Position numbers and translations under genes: made by a program
Source: Neoroseomonas oryzicola
Lineage (GTDB): Bacteria; Pseudomonadota; Alphaproteobacteria; Acetobacterales; Acetobacteraceae
Length of the DNA: 64,000 bases
NCBI RefSeq assembly: GCF_012163135.1
Contig: NZ_JAAVUP010000003.1
Coordinates: 586,283-650,282 of the forward strand
Reading direction: 5' to 3'
In this document: positions 52,599 to 63,819 of the stretch, one piece after another
Layout of the letters: every line of letters starts with the position of its first letter
Numbering within the stretch: the stretch's first letter is position 1
Notes under the pieces: generated by a model
What the model saw: only the letters and a program-made list of their open reading frames with translations
Database searches by the model: none
Told to the model about the DNA's origin: nothing

Positions 52599-53510
52599 AT
52601 GTTCACCTATCCATCCTCGCTCGGCATCGTCGCCGGGCTCGCCGCATCGACGATCTGGGGCGGGGCGCTCGCCATGACGCGCCTCGCCGTGTCGGGGGAC
52701 GCGCCGCTCGGCGCGGCGGACGTCGCGATCCTCCGCTTCGCCGGGCCGGCCATCCTGCTGTTCCCGGTGCTGCGCCAGGCCATGCCGCGCCTGCGCCAGG
52801 TCTCGCCCTGGCTGCTCGGCTTGATGATCCTCGGCGGCGGCGCGCCCTTCGCGCTGGTCGCCGGCACCGGGCTCGAGACCGCCGGCGCGGCCGAGGCCGG
52901 CGCATTGCTGCCGGGCATGGTGCCGCTCTGCGTCGCGATGGTCTCGGCGTTGCTCGGCGAGCGTTTCGGCCTGCGCCGCGGCATCGGCCTGATGCTGATC
53001 GCGCTCGCGGCGGTGGTCATCGTGCTGCCGGCGATCCTTGCCGGCGGCCATGGCCGATGGGCGGGATACGCGCTGCTGCTGATCGCGGCCGTGATGGCAA
53101 CGGGCTACACCATCGCGCTGCGGTTGAGCGGCATCGGCGCCTGGGAGGCCGCGGCCTTCGTCAGCACCGTCTCCCTGGTCGGCTTCGGACCGGTCTACCT
53201 GCTGGTCATGACGCCGGGGCTGTCCGTCGTCGGCTGGCACGAGCTCGGCGCGCAGGCGGCGTACCAGGGCATCGCCTCGGGCATCATGGCGCCGGTCGCG
53301 TTCGGGATGGCGGTGCGCCGGCTCGGCGCCGCGCAGGCCTCGGCCTTCGCGAGCCTCAGCCCCGGTGCGGCCTGCGCGGGCGGCTTCGCGCTGATGGGGG
53401 AAGTGCCGGATACGCTGACGGCGATCGCGGTGATCGCCTCCGGCCTTGGCGTCGCGCTGGTCGCCCAGCCGGCGCGCATCGCGCCCGCCGGGGATGCGGA
53501 GCGCATGTGA
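52599..53510 (+). CDS. EamA-family (DMT) drug/metabolite exporter
   Basis: A 303-residue inner-membrane carrier with ten hydrophobic helices in two EamA repeats. Seen: the first ASTIWGGALAMTRLAVSG near residue 14, ILRFAGPAILLFPVLRQAM near 45, GMVPLCVAMVSALLGERFGLRRGIGLMLI near 105 and the second repeat from about residue 150. The ATG at 52599 is preceded by GGAGGCCCATCC. The substrate is unknown. It is convergent with chvG across 31 bases. Confidence 0.88.
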   Translation: MFTYPSSLGIVAGLAASTIWGGALAMTRLAVSGDAPLGAADVAILRFAGPAILLFPVLRQAMPRLRQVSPWLLGLMILGGGAPFALVAGTGLETAGAAEAGALLPGMVPLCVAMVSALLGERFGLRRGIGLMLIALAAVVIVLPAILAGGHGRWAGYALLLIAAVMATGYTIALRLSGIGAWEAAAFVSTVSLVGFGPVYLLVMTPGLSVVGWHELGAQAAYQGIASGIMAPVAFGMAVRRLGAAQASAFASLSPGAACAGGFALMGEVPDTLTAIAVIASGLGVALVAQPARIAPAGDAERM

Positions 53511-53541
53511 AGGCATGGGCCGGCGCGATGGCCGCCGGCCC

Positions 53542-55233
53542 TCAGCCCACCGGCAGACGCACCACGAAGCGCGCGCCGGCCACGCCGCCATCCGCGTTGC
53601 GGCGGTTCTCCGCGGTGATGGTCCCGCGCAGCCCTTCCACGATCTGCTTGCTGATCGAAAGGCCAAGGCCGGAATGCTGCCCGAAGCGCTCCCCGCGCGG
53701 ACGCTCCGAATAGAAGCGCTCGAAGATGCTTTCCAGCTTCTGCTCGGGGATGCCGGGGCCTTCGTCCTCGATCGCGACCTCGGCCAGGCCGCCGGTCAGC
53801 CGCGCCTTGACCCAGACATGGCCTTTGGCCGGGCTGAAGGAGATCGCGTTGCCCAGCAGGTTGCGGAAGACCTGCACGATGCGCCCCTCGACGCCGCGGA
53901 CCACCATCGGGCCCGGGGGGGCCTCGAGCACGACGATGGCATCGTCCTCCTTGCGCGTCGCCTCATGCAGCTCCGCCAGCGCCGAGAGGATCGGCGCGAT
54001 GTCGACGGGCGTGGAGACGGTGCGCGAGAGTTCCGCATCGACGCGCGACGAATCGCTGATGTCGCCGATCAGCCGGTCCATCCGCACCGCATCCTCGGCG
54101 ATGATGTCGAGCAGCCGGTTGCGGCTGTCCGGGTTCTCGACGCGGCGCAGGGTTTCCAGCGCGCTGCGCACGCTGGTCAGCGGGTTGCGCAGTTCATGCG
54201 CGACGTCGGCGGCGAAGCGTTCGTTGGCGTCGATGCGGGCCCACAGCGCGCGCGCGGAATTCTGCAGGTCGCGCGCCAGCACGCCGATCTCGTCGTCGCG
54301 ATCCATCAGCGGTTCGGGGACGGATTCCTCGCGGCCCTCGCCTTCGCGCATGCGCTGGGTCGCGCGCGCCAGGTCCAGCATCGGCGTCGCGATCGTGCGC
54401 GCGAGGTAGAAGGACAGCATCACCGTCAGCACCAGCGCGGTGGCGAACAGCACCAGCACCGAGGCGCGGATCTCGAACAGGCGGGTGTCCACCTCGCGCG
54501 CGTCGCGCGTCAGCAGCACGATGCCGATGCTCTGCCCGCCGCGCCGCGCCGGTTCGGCGACCGAGACCAGCAGCCGCCCGTCCCCGGTCCGCCGGATATA
54601 GGGCCGCACCCCGCCCTCGAGCGCGAGGCGCAGCTCCTCCCGCCGGTCCGGGCCGAGGTCCGGCTGCCAGTCGAAATCCGGCGCATTGGGCCCGACATCG
54701 ACGGAGACGCCGCTGCCCCCGCCCGTCCCGCGCAGCCCCGAGGGCAGCACGCCGGACAGCCGGTCATAGACCTCGCCGACGGTGGTCGAGAGCGCGCCGC
54801 GCGGTTCGGGCGGCGGCAACGGCTCGGTCACCACGGCGCCGCCGGGGCCTTCGCGCACGCGGCTGTCGGCGACCATCAGGCCGGTATTGTCGAACAGCCG
54901 CGCCTGGGTGTTGGGGGAGGGCTCGACCAGGCGGCGCAGCAGCGGGCGCGCGGCCTCGGGCACCAGGATGGCGCGGTCGCCGTCGATGCGCACCGCGGCC
55001 TCGGCGATGGCGCCGGCATAGATGCGCGCCTGGGTGCGCAGCGCCTCGACCTCGGCCGCCAGAAGCCCGTTCTGGTACTGGTCGAGATAGAGCAGCGAGG
55101 CGGCGAGCAGCGCGGGGGGGACCGCGTTGACCAGCAGGATGCGGCGCAGCAGGGGCGAGAAGCGCCGCGGGCGCGGTTCGGCCGGCGCCTCCGCGCGCAG
55201 CGGCGCGGGACGGCGTGCCGAACCGTCAGGCAT
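53542..55233 (-). CDS. chvG: sensor histidine kinase ChvG
   Basis: Membrane kinase of the acid/osmotic-stress ChvG-ChvI (ExoS) system, 563 residues. Seen: a first membrane helix (ILLVNAVPPALLAASLLYLDQ, about 31-51), a large periplasmic sensor part to about residue 265, a second helix (ASVLVLFATALVLTVMLSFYLA), a HAMP segment and the H-box FAADVAHELRNPLTSVRSAL near 335. An N-box/G-box follows with EDEGPGIPEQKLESIFERFYS and SGLGLSISKQIVEG. The chvI gene starts 50 bases upstream on the same strand, so the order is chvI-chvG. Confidence 0.93.
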   Translation of the reverse strand: MPDGSARRPAPLRAEAPAEPRPRRFSPLLRRILLVNAVPPALLAASLLYLDQYQNGLLAAEVEALRTQARIYAGAIAEAAVRIDGDRAILVPEAARPLLRRLVEPSPNTQARLFDNTGLMVADSRVREGPGGAVVTEPLPPPEPRGALSTTVGEVYDRLSGVLPSGLRGTGGGSGVSVDVGPNAPDFDWQPDLGPDRREELRLALEGGVRPYIRRTGDGRLLVSVAEPARRGGQSIGIVLLTRDAREVDTRLFEIRASVLVLFATALVLTVMLSFYLARTIATPMLDLARATQRMREGEGREESVPEPLMDRDDEIGVLARDLQNSARALWARIDANERFAADVAHELRNPLTSVRSALETLRRVENPDSRNRLLDIIAEDAVRMDRLIGDISDSSRVDAELSRTVSTPVDIAPILSALAELHEATRKEDDAIVVLEAPPGPMVVRGVEGRIVQVFRNLLGNAISFSPAKGHVWVKARLTGGLAEVAIEDEGPGIPEQKLESIFERFYSERPRGERFGQHSGLGLSISKQIVEGLRGTITAENRRNADGGVAGARFVVRLPVG

Positions 55234-55283
55234 CGGCGCGGGCCGGGGCTGCCGCCGTCATCGTCTCCTCCTGCGCCAGCGGG

Positions 55284-55985
<702 letters not shown>

Positions 55986-56087
55986 GTCTCGTCCGGGTTT
56001 CCGGGTCCTGGGGGTCGCGGTTGCGCCGCGGCGGCTGTCGCCACACCTTCGCCCGCGATTGTGGCACGAGGCGGGCCGGAGGCAGAG

Positions 56088-56822
56088 ATGGCGACGGAAC
56101 AGGGGATTCGCGAGGCCCGGGGGCTGATTCGCGGGGCGATGTCGGCGACGCTGGCATCCTCGGCGGGCGGGCAGCCCTTCGCGAGCCTGGTCACCCCGGC
56201 GCCCGCGCCGGACCTCTCGCCCCTGCTGTGGCTGTCCACGCTGTCCGAGCACACGCGACACCTGGCGGCGGAACCCCGCTGCGCCCTGCTGTTCGCAGGG
56301 ACGGCCGAGGGGCCGAATCCGCAGACCGCCCCGCGGGTGACCGTCACCGGCCTCGCCGAACGCGTGCCGGACGCGGAGGTCGCGCCGCTCAAGACCCGCT
56401 GGCTGGCCCGCCACCCCTATGCCGCGCTCTATGCCGACTTCGCGGATTTCGGCCTGTGGCGGGTGCGGATCGGCGGCGCGCTGCAGGTCGGCGGCTTCGC
56501 CCGCGCCGAACGGATCAAGGCCGCCGAGCTGGCCCCCGACCCCGCCGCGGTCGCCGCCATCGCGGCCGCGGAGGCCGACATCATCGCCCATGTGAACGCC
56601 GACCACCCCGACGCGGTGGAGGCGATCGCGAACGGGCTGCTCGGCGCCGGGCCCGGCCCCTGGCGGCTGGTGGCGGTGGACGTGGATGGTTGCGACCTGT
56701 CCGAAGGTAACCGAACGGTTCGTCTTGCCTTCTTAGCGCCGTTAAGCGATGCGGACGGTGTGCGTGCGGCGCTGATCCGTGCGGCGCGGGAGGGAAGGGC
56801 GCGGCTGGCGCCGCCTCACTGA
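56088..56822 (+). CDS. HugZ-like pyridoxamine-oxidase-fold heme protein with DUF2470
   Basis: A 244-residue protein with a split-barrel N-terminal domain ([26 protein letters not shown] ... [13 protein letters not shown], residues 13-70) and a C-terminal DUF2470 part ([26 protein letters not shown] near 170). This pair is seen in HugZ and related heme oxygenase-like or FMN-binding proteins. The His of DHPDAV is the likely heme ligand. Strong ribosome site GGAGGCAGAG. It lies between divergent chvI and codirectional pckA, where pckA is often the next gene itself. Confidence 0.8.
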   Translation: MATEQGIREARGLIRGAMSATLASSAGGQPFASLVTPAPAPDLSPLLWLSTLSEHTRHLAAEPRCALLFAGTAEGPNPQTAPRVTVTGLAERVPDAEVAPLKTRWLARHPYAALYADFADFGLWRVRIGGALQVGGFARAERIKAAELAPDPAAVAAIAAAEADIIAHVNADHPDAVEAIANGLLGAGPGPWRLVAVDVDGCDLSEGNRTVRLAFLAPLSDADGVRAALIRAAREGRARLAPPH

Positions 56823-56910
56823 GAGGCGGTCCTGCCGCAATTCTGCCGTCCGTGTCGCTGAAACGGCGCCGTCACACCCAGCCTCGTGACGCTCAGGAGA
56901 GCCGTTCCGC

Positions 56911-58506
<1,596 letters not shown>

Positions 58507-58508
58507 CC

Positions 58509-59096
58509 ATGGCGCGGCACGGGGGGCGCTTCGTCCCCCCGTCCGTCCCGCGCCGCGCGGCGCTGCTGCTGCCCCTCGCGGCGCAGGCGCCCGATCCGCT
58601 CGCCGCGGTGATGGCGCGCCTCGCCGCAGTGCGGGAGGTGCGGGCGCGCTTCGTCGAGGACAAGGAGCTTCCCGAGCTCGACCGCCCGCTGACCTCGCGC
58701 GGCCTGCTGTCCTGGCGCGCGCCCGACCGGCTCGAGAAGCGCACCCTGGAGCCCGCGCTGGAACTCTTCCTGGTCGAGGGCGACACGCTCACCCTCGAGC
58801 GCCCCGAGCGCGGCATCCGCGAGACGCTCGCCCTCGACACCGCCCCCGAGATCCGTCCGCTGGTCGAGGCGATCCGCGCCACGCTGGCCGGCGACCTCGC
58901 CACGCTGCGCCGCTACCATGAGGTGACCTTCAGCGGCACGCCGGAGCGCTGGCGCATCCTGCTCGTGCCCCTGTCGGTCCGCGCGCGGGCGGCGGTGCAG
59001 CGCGTGGTGCTGGAAGGCGAGGGCGGCTTCATGACCACGGTCGAGACCCAGGGGAGCGACGGCCGCAGCCGCCTGGTGGCGACACGCCTGCCGTGA
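58509..59096 (+). CDS. LolA-like outer-membrane lipoprotein carrier
   Basis: A 195-residue LolA-fold protein with the N-terminal signal RRAALLLPLAAQAPDPLAAVMARLAAVREVRARFVEDKELPELDRPL, where the LolA domain opens. SRGLLSWRAPDRLEKRTLEP near residue 70 and VEGDTLTLERPERG near 95 match LolA relatives. In aryl-polyene clusters a LolA-like protein usually accompanies the MMPL exporter and moves the lipid product to the outer membrane. It starts 2 bases after pckA and precedes the exporter by 28 bases. Confidence 0.82.
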   Translation: MARHGGRFVPPSVPRRAALLLPLAAQAPDPLAAVMARLAAVREVRARFVEDKELPELDRPLTSRGLLSWRAPDRLEKRTLEPALELFLVEGDTLTLERPERGIRETLALDTAPEIRPLVEAIRATLAGDLATLRRYHEVTFSGTPERWRILLVPLSVRARAAVQRVVLEGEGGFMTTVETQGSDGRSRLVATRLP

Positions 59097-59124
59097 CGCG
59101 CCTGGCCTGCGTGGGACGTGCCGC

Positions 59125-61422
59125 ATGAAGCGCTTCGCCACGCTCCTGCTCGCCCTCGCCGCGCTGGCCGGCGCCTTCGCGCTGGCGATGCGCGTGGTCG
59201 AGGTCAGGTCCGACATCGCCGATTTCCTCCCCGCGCCCACCACGCCCGAGGCCGCCTTCCTGTTGCAGGAACTGCGCAGCGGCGCGGCCACGACGCTGCT
59301 GCTCGCGGGCATCGAGGGCGCGCCGCCGGCCGATCTCGCCCGCATCTCGCAATCCATGGCGCGCGCCATGGCGCAATCCGGCGCCTTCGCGCTGGTGGCC
59401 AACGGCACCGCCATGGTGGGCGATGAGGAAGCCGCGCTGCTCTTCGCCCATCGCTACGCCCTTTCGCCCGCCGCGACGCCCGACGCCTTCGCCGAGCCCG
59501 CGCTGCGCCAGGCGCTCGACGGCGTGCTGGACGGGCTGCGGTCTTCCGCCGCGCCGCTGGTGCGCCGCTTCGCCTTCGCCGACCCGACCGGCGCCTTCCT
59601 CGCCATGCTGCGCGGCTGGGCCGGGGAGGCGCGCGTCGCGACCGAGCACGGCGTCTGGATGGCCCATGGCCGCGCGCTGCTGCTCGCCCAGACGCGCGCC
59701 TCGGGCCTCGACACCGAGGCGCAGGCCCAGGCTGTCGCGACGATCCGCGCCGCCTTTGCCGCGGCCGATCCGCCGGACGGGGCGCGGCTGCTGGTCTCGG
59801 GCCCGGGCGTCTTCGCGGCCGAGGCGGCGGCGACGGTGCGCGCCGACGTCGCCCTGGTGTCGAAGCTCTCGCTCGTGCTGGTGGGCGCCTTCCTGCTCTG
59901 GCGCTACCGCTCGCCGATGATGCTCGCCGTGGTGGCGCTGCCGCTGTCGGTCGGCACCCTGGCCGCGCTGCTCGTCGTCGATGCGGTGTTCGGCCACGTC
60001 CATGCTGCGGCGATCGGCTTCGGCATCACCATGCTCGGCGTCTGCGACGACTATCCGCTGCTGCTGGTGACCAACCGCGCGCCGGGGGAGACCCCGCGCG
60101 AGACCGCGCGGCGCGTCTGGCCGACGCTGCGCCTCGCCGCCGCCGCGGCGGTGGCGGGGCTGACGCCGATGTTGGCCTCGGGCTTCCCGGGCCTGGCGCA
60201 ACTCGGCCTGTTCGCCGCGACCGGACTGCTCGGCGCGGCCCTTGCCACCCGCTTCCTGCTGCCGCCGCTGCTGCCGCCCGAGGGACTGTTCGTCCGGCCG
60301 CTGCCCGAACGCCTCGCGCACCTGCTCCTGCGGCTGCCGGCGCGGCGCGGCGTGGTGCTGGGTCTGCTCGCGGTGGTCGCCATGGCGCTGGCGGTCGCCG
60401 GCGGACCGAGGATGGAACGCGACCTCGCGGCGCTGAGCCCGGTGCCCGAGCCGGTGCGCGCCCTGGATGGCGAGCTCCGCGCCCAGGTCGGCGCGCCGGA
60501 TGTCCGCGTCGTGCTTGCGCTGCGGGCCCCGGATGCCGAGGCCGCGCTGCGCGGCGCCGAGGCCGCCGCCGCCGCGCTGATGGCCTCCGGCGCCGTCGAG
60601 GCGATCGACCACCCCGCGCGCTTCCTGCCCTCCATCGCGACCCAGCGCGCCCGCATCGCCGCCCTGCCGGATGCCGCGACGCTGGCGGAACGGCTCGACG
60701 CCGCGCGGCAGGGCCTGCCTTTCCGCGCCACCGCCTTCCAGCCTTTCCTCGACGGCATGGAGGAAGCGCGCCGCCTGCCGCCCCTGACGCCGGCCGACCT
60801 CGGGTCGCTGCCGACGCTGGCCGCGCGCCTCGCCCCGCTGCTGCGGGAGGACGGGGAGGGCTGGCGCGCCCTGCTGCTGCCCGGTGGCATCCGCGACATG
60901 GACGCGCTGCGCGCCGCCGCCGCGACCGTGCCCGGCCTGCTGCTGGTCGACTTCAAGGCCGAGACCGGGGCGCTGCTCGACCAGGGCGTCCGCGAGGCGC
61001 TCAAATGGGGCGCTGTCGGCGCGGTGCTGGTGCTGGTCCTGCTCGGCGCCGGGCGCGGGCTCGCGGGCGGGCTGCGCATCGCGCTGTCGCTCGCCGGGGC
61101 GTTGCTGCTGACCTTCGCCATCCTCGCTGCGCTGGGGGAACGGATCGGGGTCTTCCACCTCACCGCGGCGCTCTTGTTGGCCGGCGTGGGGATGGACTAT
61201 GCGTTGTTCATGTCACGTTCCGGCGAGGAGAGCACCGAGGACGCCGCACGTGCCCTGGGTTCGGTCATCAGTTGCATGGTCACGACGCTGCTCACCTTCG
61301 GCCTGCTCGCGCTCTGCGCCACGCCGGTGCTGCACGCCACGGGACTGACCGTGACGGTGGGCGTCGCCTCGGCCTTCCTGCTCGCCTGTGCCCTGGCGCC
61401 GCGCCGGGCCGGGACCAGTTGA
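59125..61422 (+). CDS. MMPL/RND-family exporter
   Basis: A 765-residue inner-membrane exporter. One N-terminal helix, a large periplasmic loop (about 25-240), then a five-to-six-helix bundle (240-400). A second half follows, with a shorter loop (about 415-620) and a final bundle to 755. Motifs: GFGITMLGVCDDYPLLLVTNRAPGETPRETARRVWPTLRLAAAAAVAGLTPM near 290-345 and the second-half counterpart GVGMDYALFMSR near 690. Asp residues there are proton-relay candidates. It lies between the LolA-like gene and the ketosynthase and should export the polyene lipid. Confidence 0.88.
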   Translation: MKRFATLLLALAALAGAFALAMRVVEVRSDIADFLPAPTTPEAAFLLQELRSGAATTLLLAGIEGAPPADLARISQSMARAMAQSGAFALVANGTAMVGDEEAALLFAHRYALSPAATPDAFAEPALRQALDGVLDGLRSSAAPLVRRFAFADPTGAFLAMLRGWAGEARVATEHGVWMAHGRALLLAQTRASGLDTEAQAQAVATIRAAFAAADPPDGARLLVSGPGVFAAEAAATVRADVALVSKLSLVLVGAFLLWRYRSPMMLAVVALPLSVGTLAALLVVDAVFGHVHAAAIGFGITMLGVCDDYPLLLVTNRAPGETPRETARRVWPTLRLAAAAAVAGLTPMLASGFPGLAQLGLFAATGLLGAALATRFLLPPLLPPEGLFVRPLPERLAHLLLRLPARRGVVLGLLAVVAMALAVAGGPRMERDLAALSPVPEPVRALDGELRAQVGAPDVRVVLALRAPDAEAALRGAEAAAAALMASGAVEAIDHPARFLPSIATQRARIAALPDAATLAERLDAARQGLPFRATAFQPFLDGMEEARRLPPLTPADLGSLPTLAARLAPLLREDGEGWRALLLPGGIRDMDALRAAAATVPGLLLVDFKAETGALLDQGVREALKWGAVGAVLVLVLLGAGRGLAGGLRIALSLAGALLLTFAILAALGERIGVFHLTAALLLAGVGMDYALFMSRSGEESTEDAARALGSVISCMVTTLLTFGLLALCATPVLHATGLTVTVGVASAFLLACALAPRRAGTS

Positions 61423-61427
61423 GGTCC

Positions 61428-62612
61428 ATGCTGCCGCTGCGCATTTCCGCGATCACCGCGACCAGCGCCATGGGCGTGGGCCTGGCGGCCACGCGCCAGG
61501 CGCTGCAGGCGCGCGCCGGCGGCCTGACGCGCTGCGACCTGCCCGGCATGCCCGAGGGCATCTGGATCGGCCGCGTGCGTGAGGCCGAGGCGATCGAGCC
61601 GCCCGCCCCGCTCGCCGCCTTCGCCTGCCGCAACACAAGGCTTGCGGAACTCGCGCTCCGCCAGGACGGCTTCGCGGATGCGGTCGCCGACGCCGCCGCG
61701 CGCCACGGCGCGGACCGCATCGCTGTGGTGCTCGGCACCTCGACCTCCGGCATCGAGGAGACGGAGCAGGCCTGGTCGCGCCGTGGCGCGGATGGCGCGC
61801 TGCCGCCCTACGACTTCGCCCGCACCCACGACCTGCACGCGCTGCCGCGCTACGTCCGCGCGCGGCTCGGTCTGAAGGGGCCCTGCGTGTCGATCTCGAC
61901 GGCCTGCACCTCGGGCGCGCGGGCCTTCCTTGATGCGGCGATGCTGATCGCGGCGGGGCTGGCTGACGCCGCGGTGGTGGGCGGGGCGGACACGCTGTGC
62001 CGGCTGACGCTGCACGGCTTCGGCTCGCTCGAATTGCTGGCGAAGGGGCCGACGCGACCCTGCGCCGAGGACCGCGACGGCATCAGCATCGGGGAGGCCG
62101 CGGCCTTCGCCCTGCTGGAACGCGCGGGGCCGGGCGACCAGGGCGCGCTCGGCCTGCTCGGCGCGGGGGCGTCGTCGGATGGGCACCACATGTCCTCCCC
62201 GCATCCGGAAGGCCATGGCGCGGTGGCGGCGATGCGCGCCGCGCTGGACAGCGCAGGGATCGGACCGGGCGCGATCGACTACGTGAACATGCACGGCACC
62301 GGCACGCGCACCAATGACGCCATGGAGGACCGCGCCATCGCGCGCATCTTCGGCGACGCGGTGCCGTGTTCCTCGACAAAGGGCTGGACCGGGCACACGC
62401 TCGGCGCCTCCGGCGCGCTGGAAGCCGCGATCGCGGCCATCTGCGTCGAGGACGGGCTGGTGCCCGGCTGCCTCGGCATCGCGCAGCCCGATCCGTCCTT
62501 CGCCGCGCGCATCGCGGTCGCCAACGCCGCCGCGCCGGTGGCGCGCGTGCTGTCCAATTCCTTCGGCTTCGGCGGCAGCAATTGCGCGCTGGTGATCGGG
62601 CGGCTGCCGTGA
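61428..62612 (+). CDS. beta-ketoacyl-ACP synthase (aryl-polyene type)
   Basis: A 394-residue condensing enzyme with a full Cys-His-His catalytic set: C160 in SISTACTSGARA, H289 in NMHGTGTRTND and H323 in GWTGHTLGASGA, with K318 in SSTKGW. C-terminal SNSFGFGGSNCALVIG is normal. The N-terminus is close to FabF/KAS II but with a shorter first part. It starts with GAGG 5 bases ahead and 5 bases after the exporter stop. It is followed by a half-size KS partner in GTGA overlap. Together they look like the KS/chain-length-factor pair of an aryl-polyene type II polyketide synthase. Confidence 0.88.
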   Translation: MLPLRISAITATSAMGVGLAATRQALQARAGGLTRCDLPGMPEGIWIGRVREAEAIEPPAPLAAFACRNTRLAELALRQDGFADAVADAAARHGADRIAVVLGTSTSGIEETEQAWSRRGADGALPPYDFARTHDLHALPRYVRARLGLKGPCVSISTACTSGARAFLDAAMLIAAGLADAAVVGGADTLCRLTLHGFGSLELLAKGPTRPCAEDRDGISIGEAAAFALLERAGPGDQGALGLLGAGASSDGHHMSSPHPEGHGAVAAMRAALDSAGIGPGAIDYVNMHGTGTRTNDAMEDRAIARIFGDAVPCSSTKGWTGHTLGASGALEAAIAAICVEDGLVPGCLGIAQPDPSFAARIAVANAAAPVARVLSNSFGFGGSNCALVIGRLP

Positions 62613-63397
62613 GCCTCGCGGTCGGCATCGCCGGCATCGGCCTGCTCGGCCCCGGGCTCATGGGCTGGGCGCCCTCCGCGGCCGTGCTGGCGGGTGCCGT
62701 GCCCTACGAGCCCGCGCCGCTGACGCCGCCCGCCCCGACCCTGCTGCCCGCCACCGAGCGCCGCCGCACCGGCCCCTCCGTGCGCCTCGCCCTCGCCGTG
62801 GCGACCGAGGCGGTGCAGGACAGCGGCCTGCCGCCCGAGGAACTCGACACCGTCTTCGCCAGCTCGAACGGCGAGGGCCATGTCATCACCTCGATCCTCC
62901 AGGCGCTGCACACGCCGGATGGCGCGATCTCCCCGACGCAGTTCCACAATTCCGTGCACAACGCGGCGGCGGGCTATTGGGGCATCGCGGTGGGGTCGGC
63001 GCGGCCCTCCGTCAGCCTCGGCGGCCATGACGGCGTGCTGGGGACGGGATTGCTGCACGCCGCGGCGCAGGCGGTGGTGGCGCGGCGCCCGGTGCTGTTC
63101 GTCGCGCATGACGTGCCGCTGCCCGCGCCGCTCGATGCGCTGCGGCCGACCGCGGCGTCCTTCGCCCTCGCGCTGGTGCTGGTGCCCGAGGGCGGCACGC
63201 ATGGGCGGATCACCCTGGCGCAGGAGGACAGTGCCGCGGAGGCGTCGGACCTGCCCGATGGCCTCGCGGCGCTGCACGACGCCAACCCGGTCGCGCGCGC
63301 CCTGCCGCTGCTCGCGGTGCTTGCCGGCGGCAGGGGCGGGACGGTCCGGCTGCCGATGCTCGAGGATACGCGCCTCGCAGTGGCGGTGGCGGCGTGA
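62609..63397 (+). CDS. half-length ketosynthase partner (chain-length-factor-like)
   Basis: A 262-residue KS-like protein with only the first half of a condensing enzyme. Where the preceding KS has VSISTACTSG, this one reads VSLGGHDGVL, so the catalytic Cys is lost (Asp at the Cys place), and no C-terminal HGTGT or GHTLG block follows. It matches the Ketoacyl-synt_2 type used in aryl-polyene clusters as a chain-length factor. FHNSVHNAAAGYWGIAVG near residue 115 is another conserved feature. It starts with GTG, overlapping the KS stop, and ends in a GTGA overlap with the dehydratase. Confidence 0.78.
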   Translation: MSLAVGIAGIGLLGPGLMGWAPSAAVLAGAVPYEPAPLTPPAPTLLPATERRRTGPSVRLALAVATEAVQDSGLPPEELDTVFASSNGEGHVITSILQALHTPDGAISPTQFHNSVHNAAAGYWGIAVGSARPSVSLGGHDGVLGTGLLHAAAQAVVARRPVLFVAHDVPLPAPLDALRPTAASFALALVLVPEGGTHGRITLAQEDSAAEASDLPDGLAALHDANPVARALPLLAVLAGGRGGTVRLPMLEDTRLAVAVAA

Positions 63398-63819
63398 GCC
63401 TGCCCGCGACGCGCGCGGCGATCGCGCGCCTCGTTCCGCACCAGGGCGGCATGTGCCTGCTCGACCGCGTCACGGCCTGCGACGCGGATGGCATCGCCTG
63501 CCTGTCCGCCACGCATCGCGATGCATCGAACCCACTGCGCCGCGACGGCGTGCTGCCGGCGGTCTGCGGCCTGGAATACGCGCTGCAGGCGATGGCGCTG
63601 CATGGTGCGCTGACCGATGGCGGGCCGCAGGGCGTGGGCTTCCTCGCCGCGCTGGCGGGTGTCGAGGTCGGCGCCGAACGGCTCGACGACATCCAAGGCG
63701 ACCTCGCCGTCAGCGCCACGGCGCTGGCGCGCGAAAGCCGCGGCTTCATCTACGGCTTCGCGGTCGAGGGCGGTGGGCGCCGCCTGCTCTCCGGCCGCGC
63801 CACGGTGGTCCTCGCATGA
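63394..63819 (+). CDS. hotdog 3-hydroxyacyl-ACP dehydratase (ApeP-like)
   Basis: A 141-residue FabZ-like dehydratase. The catalytic His lies in LVPHQGGMCLLDRV (residue 16), the counterpart of the FabZ LPHRxPFLLVDRV motif, and the acid Glu in AVCGLEYALQAMALHG near residue 66. Such short dehydratases are constant members of aryl-polyene clusters, where they help form the conjugated chain. It is embedded in overlapping GTGA and ATGA junctions on both sides. Confidence 0.82.
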   Translation: MSLPATRAAIARLVPHQGGMCLLDRVTACDADGIACLSATHRDASNPLRRDGVLPAVCGLEYALQAMALHGALTDGGPQGVGFLAALAGVEVGAERLDDIQGDLAVSATALARESRGFIYGFAVEGGGRRLLSGRATVVLA

